A DNA stretch of 64,000 bases from positions 1-64,000 of the forward strand of contig NZ_QJPK01000019.1 of assembly GCF_003259195.1 (NCBI RefSeq), given 5' to 3'. The notes under the pieces were generated by a model, which was not told where the DNA came from, did no database searches, and was given only the letters and a program-made list of their open reading frames with translations. This stretch comes from Paracoccus sediminilitoris. Its GTDB lineage: Bacteria; Pseudomonadota; Alphaproteobacteria; Rhodobacterales; Rhodobacteraceae. The translations under genes and the position numbers were made by a program. Below, one piece after another: positions 29,287 to 39,397 of the stretch (within the stretch, counting starts at the first letter, position 1; each line of letters starts with the position of its first letter).

Positions 29287-30069
29287 TCAGCGGATCCAGG
29301 ACGGCTTGCGCTTGTCAAAGAAGGCGGCGATCCCTTCGGGTGCCTCGGTTCCCTCCCAGATGGCCACCAGCCGGTCGATGCTGTCCTCGATCACCGCATC
29401 GTCGATCCGCATGCCCAAGGCGCGGCATTGTGCCTTGGCGGCCGCGACAGCGCCTGGGGCGGCCTGCAGATAAGGGGCGATCTCGGCCTCGATCGCGGCG
29501 TCCAGGGCGTCGGCGGGGACGCAGCGGGCGGCAAGGTTCAGATCCACGGCCTCGGCCGCATCGAACAGACGCGCCGAAAAGAAGACCCGCCGCGCCCTGT
29601 CCTCGCCCATGCGGGCGATCACATAGGGGCCAATGGTGGCGGGGATCAGCCCCAGCTTCACCTCGGTCAGGCCGAACCGCGCGTTGTCGGCGACGATCGC
29701 CACATCGGCGACCGACATCATGCCGACACCGCCGCCGAAAGCATTGCCATGCACCCGCGCGATCAGCGGCTTGGGCAGCAGGTTCAGGGATTGCAGCATC
29801 CCGGCCAGAACCCGGGCGCCTTCGCGGCGTGTCCTGGCATCCGCCGTCATCTGCGCCTTCATCCAAGCCAGATCGCCCCCTGCGCAAAAACTGGCGCCCT
29901 CTGCCGCCAGAACGACGACGCGCACGGCAGGATCGGCGCCAAGGCTGGCGCAGGCTTCGGTGATGTCGTCCATCATCTGGCGCGACAGGGCGTTATGCTT
30001 GTCCGGGCGCGCCAAGGTGATGGTCGCAACGCCGCGGGCATCGGTTTCGATCCGGATCGTCTCAGGCAT
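29287..30069 (-). CDS. Methylglutaconyl-CoA hydratase (crotonase family)
   Basis: 260 residues of the enoyl-CoA hydratase fold, with oxyanion segments SFCAGGDLAWMK and HGNAFGGGVGM and the catalytic Glu region LTEVKLGLIPATIGPYV. The family alone does not fix the substrate. Its place as last gene of the leucine-degradation operon, overlapping HMG-CoA lyase by eight bases, points to hydration of 3-methylglutaconyl-CoA to HMG-CoA (LiuC/AuH role). Confidence 0.88.
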   Translation of the reverse strand: MPETIRIETDARGVATITLARPDKHNALSRQMMDDITEACASLGADPAVRVVVLAAEGASFCAGGDLAWMKAQMTADARTRREGARVLAGMLQSLNLLPKPLIARVHGNAFGGGVGMMSVADVAIVADNARFGLTEVKLGLIPATIGPYVIARMGEDRARRVFFSARLFDAAEAVDLNLAARCVPADALDAAIEAEIAPYLQAAPGAVAAAKAQCRALGMRIDDAVIEDSIDRLVAIWEGTEAPEGIAAFFDKRKPSWIR

Positions 30070-30925
30070 GGGTTCCCTCCCGCAGGGTGCGTGCGAATGC
30101 GGCCGCGCGGTCGATCACCGCCATGTCCAGCCCGTGATCAAATCCTTGCGCGGCAAGGTGGCGGGCCAATGCTTCGGTCGCAACATTGCCGGCCGCACCG
30201 GGCGCATAGGGGCAACCGCCCAGACCGCCCACCGCCGCATCGAAGACCCGCAGACCGCGCGCCAGGCTGGCATCGACATTCTGCAGCGCCCGTCCGGCCG
30301 TGTCGTGATAATGCCCCGCCAGCCGGTCTGCCGGCAATTCGTCCAGCACCGCACCCAACATGGCGTCGATGGTCTCGGGGCGGCCCTGCCCGATCGTGTC
30401 GCCCAGGCTGACCTCATAGCATCCCATGTTGCGCAGCGCCGCCACGACGCGGGCCACGTCGGCGGGCGCAGTGGGGCCGTCGAAGGGACAGTCGGTAACC
30501 ACGCTGACATAGCCGCGCATCGGGACGCCGTCGGCCCGGGCCGCGTCGGCCACGGGCCGGAACCGATCCAGGCTGTCGGCGATCGATGCGTTCAGATTGG
30601 CGCGGCTGAACCCTTCCGAGGCGCTGGCAAAGATCGCAACCGCCGAGGCGCGGGCGTGATGCGCCGCCTGATATCCCTTCAGGTTCGGCGTCAGCGCGGC
30701 ATAGCTGACCCCCGTCTTGCGCGCGATGCCCGCCATGACCTGCGCGGCATCGCCCATCTGCGGCACCCATTTGGGGCTGACGAAACTGGTCACCTCGATC
30801 CGGCGAAAGCCTGCCTGGGACAGCAGATCGACCAAGGCAATCTTGTCGGCGGTGGCGATCATGCGCTTTTCGTTCTGCAGCCCGTCGCGCGGGCCCATCT
30901 CGAAGATTTCGACGCGGGATGTCAT
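30062..30925 (-). CDS. Hydroxymethylglutaryl-CoA lyase
   Basis: 287 residues, a TIM-barrel lyase that splits HMG-CoA into acetoacetate and acetyl-CoA, the last step of leucine degradation. The motif EMGPRDGLQNE, the metal ligands in AGHYHDTAG and the catalytic-Cys loop GLGGCPYAPGAAGN are complete. It overlaps the biotin carboxylase subunit gene upstream by four bases and the hydratase gene downstream by eight bases. Confidence 0.95.
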   Translation of the reverse strand: MTSRVEIFEMGPRDGLQNEKRMIATADKIALVDLLSQAGFRRIEVTSFVSPKWVPQMGDAAQVMAGIARKTGVSYAALTPNLKGYQAAHHARASAVAIFASASEGFSRANLNASIADSLDRFRPVADAARADGVPMRGYVSVVTDCPFDGPTAPADVARVVAALRNMGCYEVSLGDTIGQGRPETIDAMLGAVLDELPADRLAGHYHDTAGRALQNVDASLARGLRVFDAAVGGLGGCPYAPGAAGNVATEALARHLAAQGFDHGLDMAVIDRAAAFARTLREGTHA

Positions 30926-32850
30926 TCGGGAACCTCGTCCAGCCTGATCAGCGCGGCGCCTGCCTCGACCTGATCGCCCTGGGCGGCCAGAACCTCGGCC
31001 ACGGTGCCGTCGCGGCTGGCCAGCAGGCTGTGTTCCATCTTCATCGCCTCCAGCACGCAGAGCCTGTCGCCGGCGCGGACCTGCTGGCCCTGCGTGACAT
31101 GGATGGCCTTGACCAGCCCCGGCATCGGCGACCGGGTCAGCCCGTCGCCCCCGTCATCGGCACCGGCCCGGTCCAGCGGATCGACAGGTTTCAGATGAAC
31201 CGTCCCGCGCCCAAAGACGCTGACCCCGGCATCATGGTGGATGATCCGCTGGCGGCACAGATCGCCATCGACCCACCACCGGTCCCCCTGCCAGCGCACG
31301 TCATGGATGCGGTCGTCCAGCGTGACGCGGGCGTGGCCCGGACCCATCACCTCCAGCACGGCTTGGCCGCCATCCCATGCGATGGTCCGGCGTAGAGGCT
31401 GCCACAGCGTCATGCCGCCTTGGGTGTCGGGATCGGCCAGCCCGGCCAACCCGATCACCGCCAAGGCGACGGACGCGCCGTCGTCATCGCCCGGGGCCGT
31501 CAACGCGTCCAGATCGCGCCCGATCAGACCAGTATCGACCTGCCCCGCGCTGAACCCATCATGCCGGGTCAGGGCGATCAGGAAATCCAGGTTCGTGACC
31601 GAACCCGCGACATCGGTGTCGACCAAGGCCGATTCCAGCGACCGCAGCGCCACCGCGCGGGTCTGTCCCCAGGTGACGACCTTGGCGATCATCGGGTCGT
31701 ACCACGGCGAGATCACGTCCCCCTGGCGCACCCCCGTCTCGATCCGGGCCGAGGCCGGAAAGCCCAGATGCGCCAAGCGGCCCGTGGCGGGCAGGAAACC
31801 CGCGGGCACATCTTCGGCGTAAAGACGGGCCTCGAAGGCGTGGCCGTTGATGGTCAGGTCTTGCTGCCGGGCGGGCAAGTCCTCGCCACTGGCGACGCGC
31901 AGTTGCCATTCGACCAGGTCGATGCCGGTGATCGCCTCGGTCACGGGATGTTCGACCTGCAGGCGGGTGTTCATCTCCATGAACCAGAAACGGTCAGGGC
32001 GCAGGCCGTCGCTGCCATCGACGATGAATTCGATGGTCCCGGCCCCGGAATAGCCGATCGCCTCGGCGGCGCGGACGGCCGCATCGCCCATCGCCTGGCG
32101 CATCTCGGCCGTCATGCCGGGGGCCGGGGCTTCCTCGATCACCTTTTGGTGGCGGCGCTGCAGCGAACAGTCGCGTTCGAACAGATGCACAGCGCGCTTG
32201 CCGTCGCCAAAGACCTGAACCTCGATATGGCGGGGTTGCAGGACGTATTTCTCGATCAGCACGTCGGGATTGCCAAAGGCCGTCCGCGCCTCGGAGCGAG
32301 CGGAGTCCAGCGCTTGGGCGAAATCGGCGGGGTCGTCAACACGGCGCATTCCCTTGCCGCCGCCGCCCGCCACCGCCTTGACCAGCACCGGATAGCCGAT
32401 CTCATCCGCCATCCGCGCCAGGTGATCCGCTTCCTGATCGGCACCGTGATAGCCGGGCACCACGGGAACGCCCGCCTTTTCCATCAGCGCCTTGGCCGCA
32501 TCCTTCAGCCCCATCGCCCGGATCGCATCCCCCGAGGGACCGATGAAGACCAGCCCCGCTGCCTGCACCTGATCGACGAAATCGGGGTTTTCCGACAGGA
32601 AGCCGTATCCCGGATGGATCGCCTGCGCCCCCGTCGCCATGGCCGCCGCGATGATGGCATCGCCGCGCAGATAGCTGTCGGCGGGGGCAGGTCCGCCCAG
32701 ATGGACCGCCTGGTCGGCCATCTGTACGTGGCGCGCCGCGCGGTCGGCATCGGAAAAGACGGCGACCGTGGTCACGCCCATGCGGCGGCAGGTGTCGATC
32801 ACGCGGCAGGCGATCTCTCCGCGGTTGGCGATCAGGATCTTGTCGAACAT
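30922..32850 (-). CDS. Methylcrotonyl-CoA carboxylase, biotin-carrying alpha subunit
   Basis: 642 residues. The N-terminal biotin carboxylase opens with KILIANRGEIACRV; the ATP-grasp region contains GGGGKGMR and MEMNTRLQVEHPVTE. The biotin carrier domain is at the extreme C-terminus, with EAMKMEHSL around the biotinylated Lys. The frame is open to 32895 but MFDKILIANRG is the family start. The context between mccB and HMG-CoA lyase assigns methylcrotonyl-CoA rather than propionyl- or acetyl-CoA as substrate. Confidence 0.94.
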   Translation of the reverse strand: MFDKILIANRGEIACRVIDTCRRMGVTTVAVFSDADRAARHVQMADQAVHLGGPAPADSYLRGDAIIAAAMATGAQAIHPGYGFLSENPDFVDQVQAAGLVFIGPSGDAIRAMGLKDAAKALMEKAGVPVVPGYHGADQEADHLARMADEIGYPVLVKAVAGGGGKGMRRVDDPADFAQALDSARSEARTAFGNPDVLIEKYVLQPRHIEVQVFGDGKRAVHLFERDCSLQRRHQKVIEEAPAPGMTAEMRQAMGDAAVRAAEAIGYSGAGTIEFIVDGSDGLRPDRFWFMEMNTRLQVEHPVTEAITGIDLVEWQLRVASGEDLPARQQDLTINGHAFEARLYAEDVPAGFLPATGRLAHLGFPASARIETGVRQGDVISPWYDPMIAKVVTWGQTRAVALRSLESALVDTDVAGSVTNLDFLIALTRHDGFSAGQVDTGLIGRDLDALTAPGDDDGASVALAVIGLAGLADPDTQGGMTLWQPLRRTIAWDGGQAVLEVMGPGHARVTLDDRIHDVRWQGDRWWVDGDLCRQRIIHHDAGVSVFGRGTVHLKPVDPLDRAGADDGGDGLTRSPMPGLVKAIHVTQGQQVRAGDRLCVLEAMKMEHSLLASRDGTVAEVLAAQGDQVEAGAALIRLDEVPE

Positions 32851-32940
32851 GGGCGACCTTTCGTGTCGATGGATGGCACCGGCGGCTGTGCGCACCTGGG
32901 CCCCGCGGAATACCTGGCGACGGATGACGGCATGGCGGGC

Positions 32941-34545
32941 CTACATCCGGAAGATGCCGAAGCGTGTTGGCTGGATCGGCGCATTCAGGCTGGCGCGCAG
33001 GGACAGGGCCAGCACCTCGCGCGATTTGCGCGGGTCGATGATCCCGTCATCCCAAAGCCGCGCCGAGGCATAGAGCGGGTGGGACTGGCGTTCGAACATC
33101 TCGACCGTGGGGCGTTTGAATTCGGCTTCGTCCTCGGCCGACCATGTGCCGCCTTTGCGCTCGATGCCGTCGCGGCGGACGGTGGCCAGAACGCCTGCGG
33201 CCTGTTCGCCGCCCATCACGCTGATGCGGCTGTTGGGCCAGGTCCACAGGAAGCGCGGCGAATAGGCGCGGCCCGACATGCCGTAATTGCCCGCGCCGAA
33301 GCTGCCGCCGACCAGCATGGTGATCTTGGGGACATTCGTTGTGGCAACGGCCGTGACCATCTTGGCGCCGTGGCGGGCGATGCCTTCGTTTTCGTATTTG
33401 CGACCGACCATGAAGCCGGTGATGTTCTGCAGGAACACCAGCGGGATGCCCCGCGCGCTGCACAGTTCGATGAAATGCGCCCCCTTCTGGGCGGCTTCGG
33501 AAAACAGCACGCCGTTATTGGCGACGATGCCGACCGGGCAGCCCTCGACATGGGCGAAGCCGGTGACCAGCGTTTCGCCGAACCGCGCCTTGAACTCGTC
33601 AAAGCGGCTGCCGTCGACGATGCGGGCGATGACCTCACGGATGTCATAGGGTGTGCGCAGGTCGGCGGGCACGACGCCGAACAATTCGTCGGGGTCATGG
33701 GCGGGCGCTTCGGGCGATTGCCACAGGACCGTCTCGGGGCGGCGGCGGTTCAGGTTGGCGACGGCGCGGCGGGCTTGGGCCAAAGCGTGGGCGTCATCCT
33801 CGGCCAGGTAATCGGCCACGCCCGACAGACGCGTATGCACGTCGCCGCCGCCCAGATCCTCGGAGGTCACGACCTCGCCGGTGGCGGCCTTGACCAAGGG
33901 TGGTCCTGCCAGAAAGATCGTGCCCTGAGCGCGCACGATGATAGTCACGTCGGACATAGCGGGCACATAGGCACCGCCCGCGGTGCAGGACCCCATCACC
34001 ACGGCGATCTGCGGGATGCCCTTGGCGCTCATCCGGGCCTGGTTGAAGAAGATGCGCCCGAAATGGTCGCGGTCGGGAAAGACCTCGTCCTGGTTGGGCA
34101 GGTTCGCGCCACCGCTGTCGACCAGATAGACGCAGGGCAGTTCGCATTCCTCGGCGATTTCCTGAGCGCGCAGGTGCTTCTTGACCGTCATCGGGTAATA
34201 GGTGCCGCCCTTGACCGTCGCATCATTCGCCACGACCATCACGTCCTGACCATGCACGCGGCCGATCCCCGCGATGACGCCGGCACCCGGGGCCGCGCCG
34301 TCATACATGCCATGCGCCGCCGTCGCGCCGATCTCCAGAAACGGGCTGCCGGGGTCCAGCAGGTTCGCGACTCTTTCGCGCGGGGGCATCTTGCCGCGGC
34401 GGACATGGCGTTCGGTGGCCGCCGCACCCCCGCCCGCTGCGGCCTGGTCTGCGGCCTGGCGCACAATGTCCAGCAGGTCCAGATGCGCCTGCCGATTGGC
34501 ACGGAACTGGTCGGATGAGGGCAAGGCCTGGCTGGTCAGCTTCAT
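32941..34545 (-). CDS. Methylcrotonyl-CoA carboxylase, carboxyltransferase beta subunit
   Basis: 534 residues with the two crotonase-like halves of an acyl-CoA carboxyltransferase: the N-half with [21 protein letters not shown] and [16 protein letters not shown], the C-half with [15 protein letters not shown] and [16 protein letters not shown]. The first of these is a signature of the methylcrotonyl-CoA enzyme. Ninety bases without a gene separate it from the alpha subunit gene; it precedes that gene in the operon, as usual (ivd-mccB-mccA). Confidence 0.95.
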   Translation of the reverse strand: MKLTSQALPSSDQFRANRQAHLDLLDIVRQAADQAAAGGGAAATERHVRRGKMPPRERVANLLDPGSPFLEIGATAAHGMYDGAAPGAGVIAGIGRVHGQDVMVVANDATVKGGTYYPMTVKKHLRAQEIAEECELPCVYLVDSGGANLPNQDEVFPDRDHFGRIFFNQARMSAKGIPQIAVVMGSCTAGGAYVPAMSDVTIIVRAQGTIFLAGPPLVKAATGEVVTSEDLGGGDVHTRLSGVADYLAEDDAHALAQARRAVANLNRRRPETVLWQSPEAPAHDPDELFGVVPADLRTPYDIREVIARIVDGSRFDEFKARFGETLVTGFAHVEGCPVGIVANNGVLFSEAAQKGAHFIELCSARGIPLVFLQNITGFMVGRKYENEGIARHGAKMVTAVATTNVPKITMLVGGSFGAGNYGMSGRAYSPRFLWTWPNSRISVMGGEQAAGVLATVRRDGIERKGGTWSAEDEAEFKRPTVEMFERQSHPLYASARLWDDGIIDPRKSREVLALSLRASLNAPIQPTRFGIFRM

Positions 34546-34573
34546 TGGGGAACCTCTGATTGGGGCCGGACGG

Positions 34574-36112
34574 TCATTCGACTTCTGCCAGCGCGCGCAG
34601 TTCGCGGCGCATGACCTTGCCGGTGACAGTCATCGGCAGGCTGTCCAGAAACGCGATCTCGCGCGGATAGGAATGGGCGGCGGATTGGCTGCGGGCATGG
34701 TCGCGCAGCTGATCGGCCATCGCGTCATCGGCGGCAAAGCCGGGGCGCAGGACGACATAGGCCTTGACGATCTGGGTACGCAGCGCGTCGGGCTTGCCGA
34801 TGACGCCCACCTGGGCCACGGCGGGATGGCGCAGCAGGCAATCCTCGATCTCGGAGGGGCCGATGCGGTATCCGGCCGATGTGATCACATCGTCGTCGCG
34901 GCCCACGAAATGGATATGGCCGTCACGGATGACACCCTTGTCCCCCGTCACCATCCAGTCGCCGCGAAACTTCTCCGCCGTCGCCTCGGGGCGGTTCCAG
35001 TATCCCAGCATCATGCTGGCCGCCCCGCGACGGATGGCAATGTCGCCATCCTGCCCATCGGGCAAGAGGCCGCCTTGATCGTCGATCACCGCCACATCGC
35101 ATCCCGGGACCGCCTTGCCGATCGCGCCGGGCTGGGCCTGGAACATCCGACCCGCCCCCGACGCGACCATGTTGCACTCGGTCTGGCCATAGAATTCGTT
35201 GATCTGCAGGCCGAAGGCGCCCTGCCCCCATTCCAGCATCGGTGCCCCAAGCGTTTCCCCGCCCGATGCGACGCTGCGCAGGCCGGGCAGATGGATATCG
35301 GCGGCCTTCAGCATCTTCAGTGCGGTCGGCGGAAAGAAGATGTTGCGGATCTGACAATCGTCGACCAGTCGGGCGACGGCGGCGGGATCGAATTTCGGCA
35401 TCCGCGCCGCCACGACCGGCACGCCAAGCGCCAGCGCGGGCATGGCCACGTCAAACAGCCCGCCGATCCAGGCCCAATCGGCGGGCGTCCAGATGACGTC
35501 GCCGGGCTGGCCCAGCAGATCGTGGCTCATCTCGACGCCGGGCAGATGGCCGGTCAGCACGCGGTGGCCATGCAGCGCGCCCTTGGGCGCCCCCGTCGTC
35601 CCCGAGGTATAGATGATGACAGCCGGATCATCGGGTCCCGTCGGGCGTGACGAAAACGCCCCCGCGCCTGGCAGCCCGTCTTCTGGCACGATCACCCGCA
35701 GGTCGGGAAAGGCGCGCAGCATCTCGCGGCCTTCGACATCGGCGATGACCGTTCGGATGCCGGCGTCGTTCAGGCGCAGGGCCAGTGCATCGGGGCCGAA
35801 CAGCTTGAACAGCGGGACCGAGATGGCGGCCGATTTCCAGGTCGCCAGATGCGCGGCGGCGGTCCAGGACGATTGCGTCCGCAAGACACCCACGCGTTCG
35901 CCCCGCGGCACGTCAAGCGCATGCGCCAGGCGGTTTGTCATCTCAAACAGCTTGCCGAATGTCACGGGGCGGGGGCTGCCGTCATGGTCGATGATGGCCA
36001 CTGCGGCGGCGTCATGGGCCAGGCATTGATCGGCCATGTTCAGGCGGGCGGGCAGGTTCCAGCGGAAATCGCGGCGCAATGCGTCATGGTCGGTATGCGT
36101 CAACATCCGCAT
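34574..36112 (-). CDS. AMP-binding acyl-CoA synthetase in the liu operon
   Basis: 512 residues of the adenylate-forming superfamily: the P-loop [13 protein letters not shown] (about 165-178), a [10 protein letters not shown] segment, and the catalytic Lys near the end in [12 protein letters not shown]. It resembles medium-chain acyl-CoA synthetases. In the liu operon it may activate a branched-chain acid such as isovalerate or the acetoacetate made by HMG-CoA lyase; the sequence does not decide. It starts one base after the stop of the LprI-like gene. Confidence 0.88.
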   Translation of the reverse strand: MRMLTHTDHDALRRDFRWNLPARLNMADQCLAHDAAAVAIIDHDGSPRPVTFGKLFEMTNRLAHALDVPRGERVGVLRTQSSWTAAAHLATWKSAAISVPLFKLFGPDALALRLNDAGIRTVIADVEGREMLRAFPDLRVIVPEDGLPGAGAFSSRPTGPDDPAVIIYTSGTTGAPKGALHGHRVLTGHLPGVEMSHDLLGQPGDVIWTPADWAWIGGLFDVAMPALALGVPVVAARMPKFDPAAVARLVDDCQIRNIFFPPTALKMLKAADIHLPGLRSVASGGETLGAPMLEWGQGAFGLQINEFYGQTECNMVASGAGRMFQAQPGAIGKAVPGCDVAVIDDQGGLLPDGQDGDIAIRRGAASMMLGYWNRPEATAEKFRGDWMVTGDKGVIRDGHIHFVGRDDDVITSAGYRIGPSEIEDCLLRHPAVAQVGVIGKPDALRTQIVKAYVVLRPGFAADDAMADQLRDHARSQSAAHSYPREIAFLDSLPMTVTGKVMRRELRALAEVE

Positions 36113-36113
36113 C

Positions 36114-36611
36114 TTATCGCCCTTCGGTCAGATAGGCGTCCAGCCACAGATATTGCCGCGCGGTCTGGGTCAGCATGCATTGCGTGCCGGCCGGACCCGC
36201 GCCGGTTCCGCCGCCCCAACGGCTACCCTCATAGGAACAGGCAGCGTCGCGATAGGCGATCCAGTCGCGCTGCATCTGGCGCAGCAGGGGCGCCTGTTCG
36301 GGCGCGGCGGATCCCAGATCGGCCATTTCGGCGTCGGCGGCCTTGGATTGCGCCATCAGCCTTTCATAGCTGTCGTTCAGCAGACCGTCCCAGTGGGACA
36401 GCTCCTCCGACAGGCAGAATGACATGCCGACCGTCGTGCTGCTACTTGGGCCTTCCATGCAGGCCTGCGCCGCCATGCCAATGCAGGACATCGGATCGGC
36501 ATTGCCCGCCAGGCAGGTGTCCACGATCGCCAGATCTGCCGAGGGCATCGCGCTGTCCTGCGCCATGGCCGGACCCGTCATCGCAACCAGAACGGCCAGA
36601 ACCATGCGCAT
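36114..36611 (-). CDS. Exported LprI-type (DUF1311) protein inside the liu operon
   Basis: 165 residues with a signal peptide (MRMVLAVLVAMTGPAMAQ). The C-terminal half has the DUF1311/LprI pattern: LNDSYERLMA, then MQRDWIAYRDAACSYE and a final Cys-rich CMLTQTARQYLWLDAYL. Related proteins inhibit lysozyme in mycobacteria. Six Cys outside the signal suggest periplasmic disulfides. The start shares an A with the ivd stop (TGATG), so it is translated with ivd; the track's TTG start at 36614 is unnecessary. A periplasmic protein between two cytosolic leucine-catabolism enzymes is unexpected. Confidence 0.8.
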   Translation of the reverse strand: MRMVLAVLVAMTGPAMAQDSAMPSADLAIVDTCLAGNADPMSCIGMAAQACMEGPSSSTTVGMSFCLSEELSHWDGLLNDSYERLMAQSKAADAEMADLGSAAPEQAPLLRQMQRDWIAYRDAACSYEGSRWGGGTGAGPAGTQCMLTQTARQYLWLDAYLTEGR

Positions 36612-37771
36612 CAAACCAGCCCCATCAGTTCGCGGCCGATCAGCATGCGGCGGATCTCACTGGTGCCGGCGCCGATCTCCATCAGCTTGGCGTCGCGGAA
36701 CAGGCGACTGACCACGCTGTCGTTCAGGAAACCCGCGCCGCCCATGGCCTGCACCGCCTGATGCGCCTGCACCATCGCCTGTTCGCTGGCATAAAGCACC
36801 GCGCCCGCGGCGTCCTGACGGGTTACGGTCCCCTTGTCGCAGGCCCGCGCGACCTCATAGACATAGGCGCGGGCGGTGTTCAGCGCGACATACATGTCGG
36901 CGATCTTGCCCTGCATCAGCTGGAAAGACCCGATCGGCTGGCCGAACTGCTTGCGTTCGGTCACATAGGGCATGACCTGATCCAGGCAGGCCGCCATGAT
37001 ACCGGTGCCGATGCCGGAAAGAACCACGCGTTCGTAGTCCAGTCCCGACATCAGCACCCGAACGCCCCGGCCCTCCTCGCCCAGGACGTTCTCGAACGGG
37101 ATCTCGACATTGTCGAAGATCAACTCGCCCGTATTCGAACCGCGCATCCCCAGCTTGTCGAAATGCGGACTGGTGGTGAAACCGGCCATGCCGCGTTCAA
37201 CGATGAAGGCGGTGATGCCCTTGCTGCCCGCATCCGGGTCGGTCTTGGCATAGACGACCAGCGTGTGGGCATCGGGCGCGTTGGTGATCCAGTATTTGTT
37301 GCCGTTCAGCACATAGCGGTCGTTCTTCTTTTCCGCCCGCAGCTTCATGCCGACGACATCGCTGCCCGCGCCCTCCTCGGACATGGCCAGCGCACCGACA
37401 TGTTCGCCGCTGCACAGCCTGGGCAAGTATTTCGCGCGCTGCTCGTCGGTGCCGTTCAGCTTGATCTGGTTCACGCAGAGGTTCGAATGCGCGCCATAGG
37501 ACAGGCTGACGCTGGCGCTGGCCCGCGCGATCTCCTCGACCGCGATGACATGGGCCAGATAGCTCATGCCGGAACCGCCCCATTCCTCGGGGACGGTGAC
37601 GCCAAGCAGACCCAGATCGCCCATCTCGGTCCAGATCTCGTTCGGGAAGGCGTTGTCGCGGTCGACCTGCGCGGCGATGGGGGCGATGCGGTCCTCTGCC
37701 CAACGATGCACCATCTCGCGCAGCGCGTTCACATCTTCGCCCAGATCGAATTCCATGCCCTTGTTGAACAT
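36611..37771 (-). CDS. ivd: Isovaleryl-CoA dehydrogenase
   Basis: 386 residues, an FAD acyl-CoA dehydrogenase that oxidises isovaleryl-CoA to 3-methylcrotonyl-CoA. The motifs are ALAMSEEGAGSDVVGM, the YWITNAPDAH loop, and LDYERVVLSG, whose Glu sits at the position of the isovaleryl-specific catalytic base. The C-terminal QAMGGAGFLNDSVVSRLFRDAKL is typical. It is the first gene of the seven-gene liu operon, with a good ribosome site GGGGAGGGGGG upstream and a perfect dyad 24 bases before the ATG. Confidence 0.95.
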   Translation of the reverse strand: MFNKGMEFDLGEDVNALREMVHRWAEDRIAPIAAQVDRDNAFPNEIWTEMGDLGLLGVTVPEEWGGSGMSYLAHVIAVEEIARASASVSLSYGAHSNLCVNQIKLNGTDEQRAKYLPRLCSGEHVGALAMSEEGAGSDVVGMKLRAEKKNDRYVLNGNKYWITNAPDAHTLVVYAKTDPDAGSKGITAFIVERGMAGFTTSPHFDKLGMRGSNTGELIFDNVEIPFENVLGEEGRGVRVLMSGLDYERVVLSGIGTGIMAACLDQVMPYVTERKQFGQPIGSFQLMQGKIADMYVALNTARAYVYEVARACDKGTVTRQDAAGAVLYASEQAMVQAHQAVQAMGGAGFLNDSVVSRLFRDAKLMEIGAGTSEIRRMLIGRELMGLV

Positions 37772-37794
37772 CGCGATCCCCCCTCCCCGGTTAT

Positions 37795-37808
37795 TGAACG
37801 CTTGTTCA
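37795..37808. promoter_or_regulatory. Perfect dyad TGAAC-N4-GTTCA upstream of ivd
   Basis: A five-base inverted repeat with a four-base centre, located 24 bases before the ivd start codon, where a repressor could block the liu promoter. The arrangement resembles TetR-type operators before acyl-CoA dehydrogenase genes. No regulator gene is in the window, so the protein that binds is unknown. Confidence 0.5.
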
Positions 37809-37941
37809 TTTCTTTTATCGCAGCGCCCCGCCCTGCGTCAAGACAGCCTGCGCCAAGGCGCGCGCTTGCGTCAATCGGGGTCTTGCCCCGCGCCGTCATG
37901 CGGGCCAGTAAACGGCCAGAACAATCAAAGCGGGGTCACCC

Positions 37942-38487
37942 ATGCGCCTTTCCATCCTGCGCCACGCCCCGGCCCTTACCCAAGGCAGGCTGGCGGGTCG
38001 CCGCGACGTCCCGGCCGATTGCGGCGACCGGGACGCCTTGGCGCGGGTCAGGTCCCGGATCGGGGTGACCGATCACTTCATCTGCAGTCCCGCACTGCGC
38101 TGCCGCCAGACAGCCGACGCCTTGGGCCTGAGGCCCGACGCGACCGATCCGGCGCTGTGGGAACAGGATTTTGGCGCGTGGGAGGGTCTTCCCTATGCGG
38201 ACCTGCCCGACCTTGGCCCGCTGACGACCGAACAGCTGGCCCATCACCGGCCCGAGGGCGGCGAGAGTTTTGCCGATCTTTGCGCCCGGATCACGCCCGC
38301 CTTGCGCGCCCTGACCCGTGACACACTGATCGTGGCCCATGCGGGCACGGTGCGGGCGGCATTGTCGCTGGTGGCGGGGAACGGGGCGCTGTCCTTTGCC
38401 GTCGCGCCGCTGTCGCTGACCATCCTGCACCGGCATGGCGATCAGTGGTCGGTCGAGGCCACGAACCTGCCAATCTTCGAAAGCTGA
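37942..38487 (+). CDS. Histidine phosphatase family protein, CobC-like
   Basis: 181 residues of the phosphoglycerate-mutase-like fold. The phospho-acceptor motif is LRHAP (His7) instead of LRHGE, a variation seen in alpha-ribazole phosphatases. The second-half segment EQDFGAWEGLPYADL and the late catalytic His in LIVAHAGTVRAALS are present. Being four bases before cobD, it probably dephosphorylates alpha-ribazole phosphate for the cobalamin lower loop. A general sugar-phosphatase role cannot be excluded. Confidence 0.82.
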   Translation: MRLSILRHAPALTQGRLAGRRDVPADCGDRDALARVRSRIGVTDHFICSPALRCRQTADALGLRPDATDPALWEQDFGAWEGLPYADLPDLGPLTTEQLAHHRPEGGESFADLCARITPALRALTRDTLIVAHAGTVRAALSLVAGNGALSFAVAPLSLTILHRHGDQWSVEATNLPIFES

Positions 38488-38491
38488 CGCG

Positions 38492-39397
38492 ATGGCATCT
38501 GTCGCCCTGATTGCCCTGATTCTTGATGCGCTGATCGGCTGGCCCGGATGGCTGTTCCGACGGATCGGCCACCCGGTGACCTGGCTGGGACGGCTGATCG
38601 GGGCGCTGGATGCGCAAATGAACCGGGGCGGCTGGCGACGGGCCAAGGGGGGCGTTGCAGTTCTGATTGTCATCGGCGCGGCGGTGTTGCCAACGCTGAT
38701 CCTGCAGGCGGTGCTTGGCCCTTGGGCGGCGGCGGTGCTTGCCTGGCCCCTGGTGGCGGCGCGGTCGCTGGACGATCATCTGCGGGCGGTCGCGCGTCCC
38801 CTGCTGGCGCAGGACATCGCAGGCGCAAGGCGTGCGGTCGCAATGATCGTCGGGCGTGATGTCAGCCGCGCGGACGAGGCCGCCATCAGCCGCGCAGCCT
38901 TGGAAAGCTTGGCCGAGAATGCCAGCGACGGCGTGATCGCGCCCCTGTTCTGGGCCGCGGTGGCGGGCCTGCCGGGCATCGCCGCCTACAAGGCGATCAA
39001 CACGCTGGATTCGATGATCGGCCACCGGACCCCTCGGCACGAAGCCTTCGGCAATGTGGCGGCGCGGCTGGATGACGTGGTGAACCTGATCCCGGCACGG
39101 CTGACGGCCCTGCTGATCGCGGGGGCGGCATGGTCCGGGGCGGCCCTGCGATGCGCGTGGCACGATGCATCGGGGCACCGCTCGCCGAATGCCGGCTGGC
39201 CCGAGGGCGCCATGGCGGGCGCCCTGGGCATCCGCCTCTCCGGCCCGCGCGTCTATGGCGACCGCATTGCGGCCGAGCGCTGGCTGAACGGCCCCGCCCC
39301 CGACCCGACGGCGCGCGACCTGCATCGCGGCATCACGCTTTATCGTCGGGCGGTGGTGCTGGCGGGGGTTCTTCTGGTCATAATGGCCGTGGCCTAA
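38492..39397 (+). CDS. cobD: Adenosylcobinamide-phosphate synthase
   Basis: 301 residues, polytopic inner-membrane protein (CbiB/CobD family). It attaches the aminopropanol arm to cobyric acid. Recognisable parts are ALIGWPGWLFRRIGHPV, NASDGVIAPLFWAAVAGLPG and the YKAINTLDSMIGHRTPRHE segment. An in-frame start at 38435 inside cobC gives non-family sequence. cobC-cobD are a two-gene late cobalamin unit; other cob genes are outside the window. The end overlaps the convergent transglutaminase gene by four bases. Confidence 0.93.
   Translation: MASVALIALILDALIGWPGWLFRRIGHPVTWLGRLIGALDAQMNRGGWRRAKGGVAVLIVIGAAVLPTLILQAVLGPWAAAVLAWPLVAARSLDDHLRAVARPLLAQDIAGARRAVAMIVGRDVSRADEAAISRAALESLAENASDGVIAPLFWAAVAGLPGIAAYKAINTLDSMIGHRTPRHEAFGNVAARLDDVVNLIPARLTALLIAGAAWSGAALRCAWHDASGHRSPNAGWPEGAMAGALGIRLSGPRVYGDRIAAERWLNGPAPDPTARDLHRGITLYRRAVVLAGVLLVIMAVA

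Noticed and set aside
31420..34518. Forward frame of 1032 codons
   Set aside because: It is antisense to the two methylcrotonyl-CoA carboxylase genes; no protein motifs.
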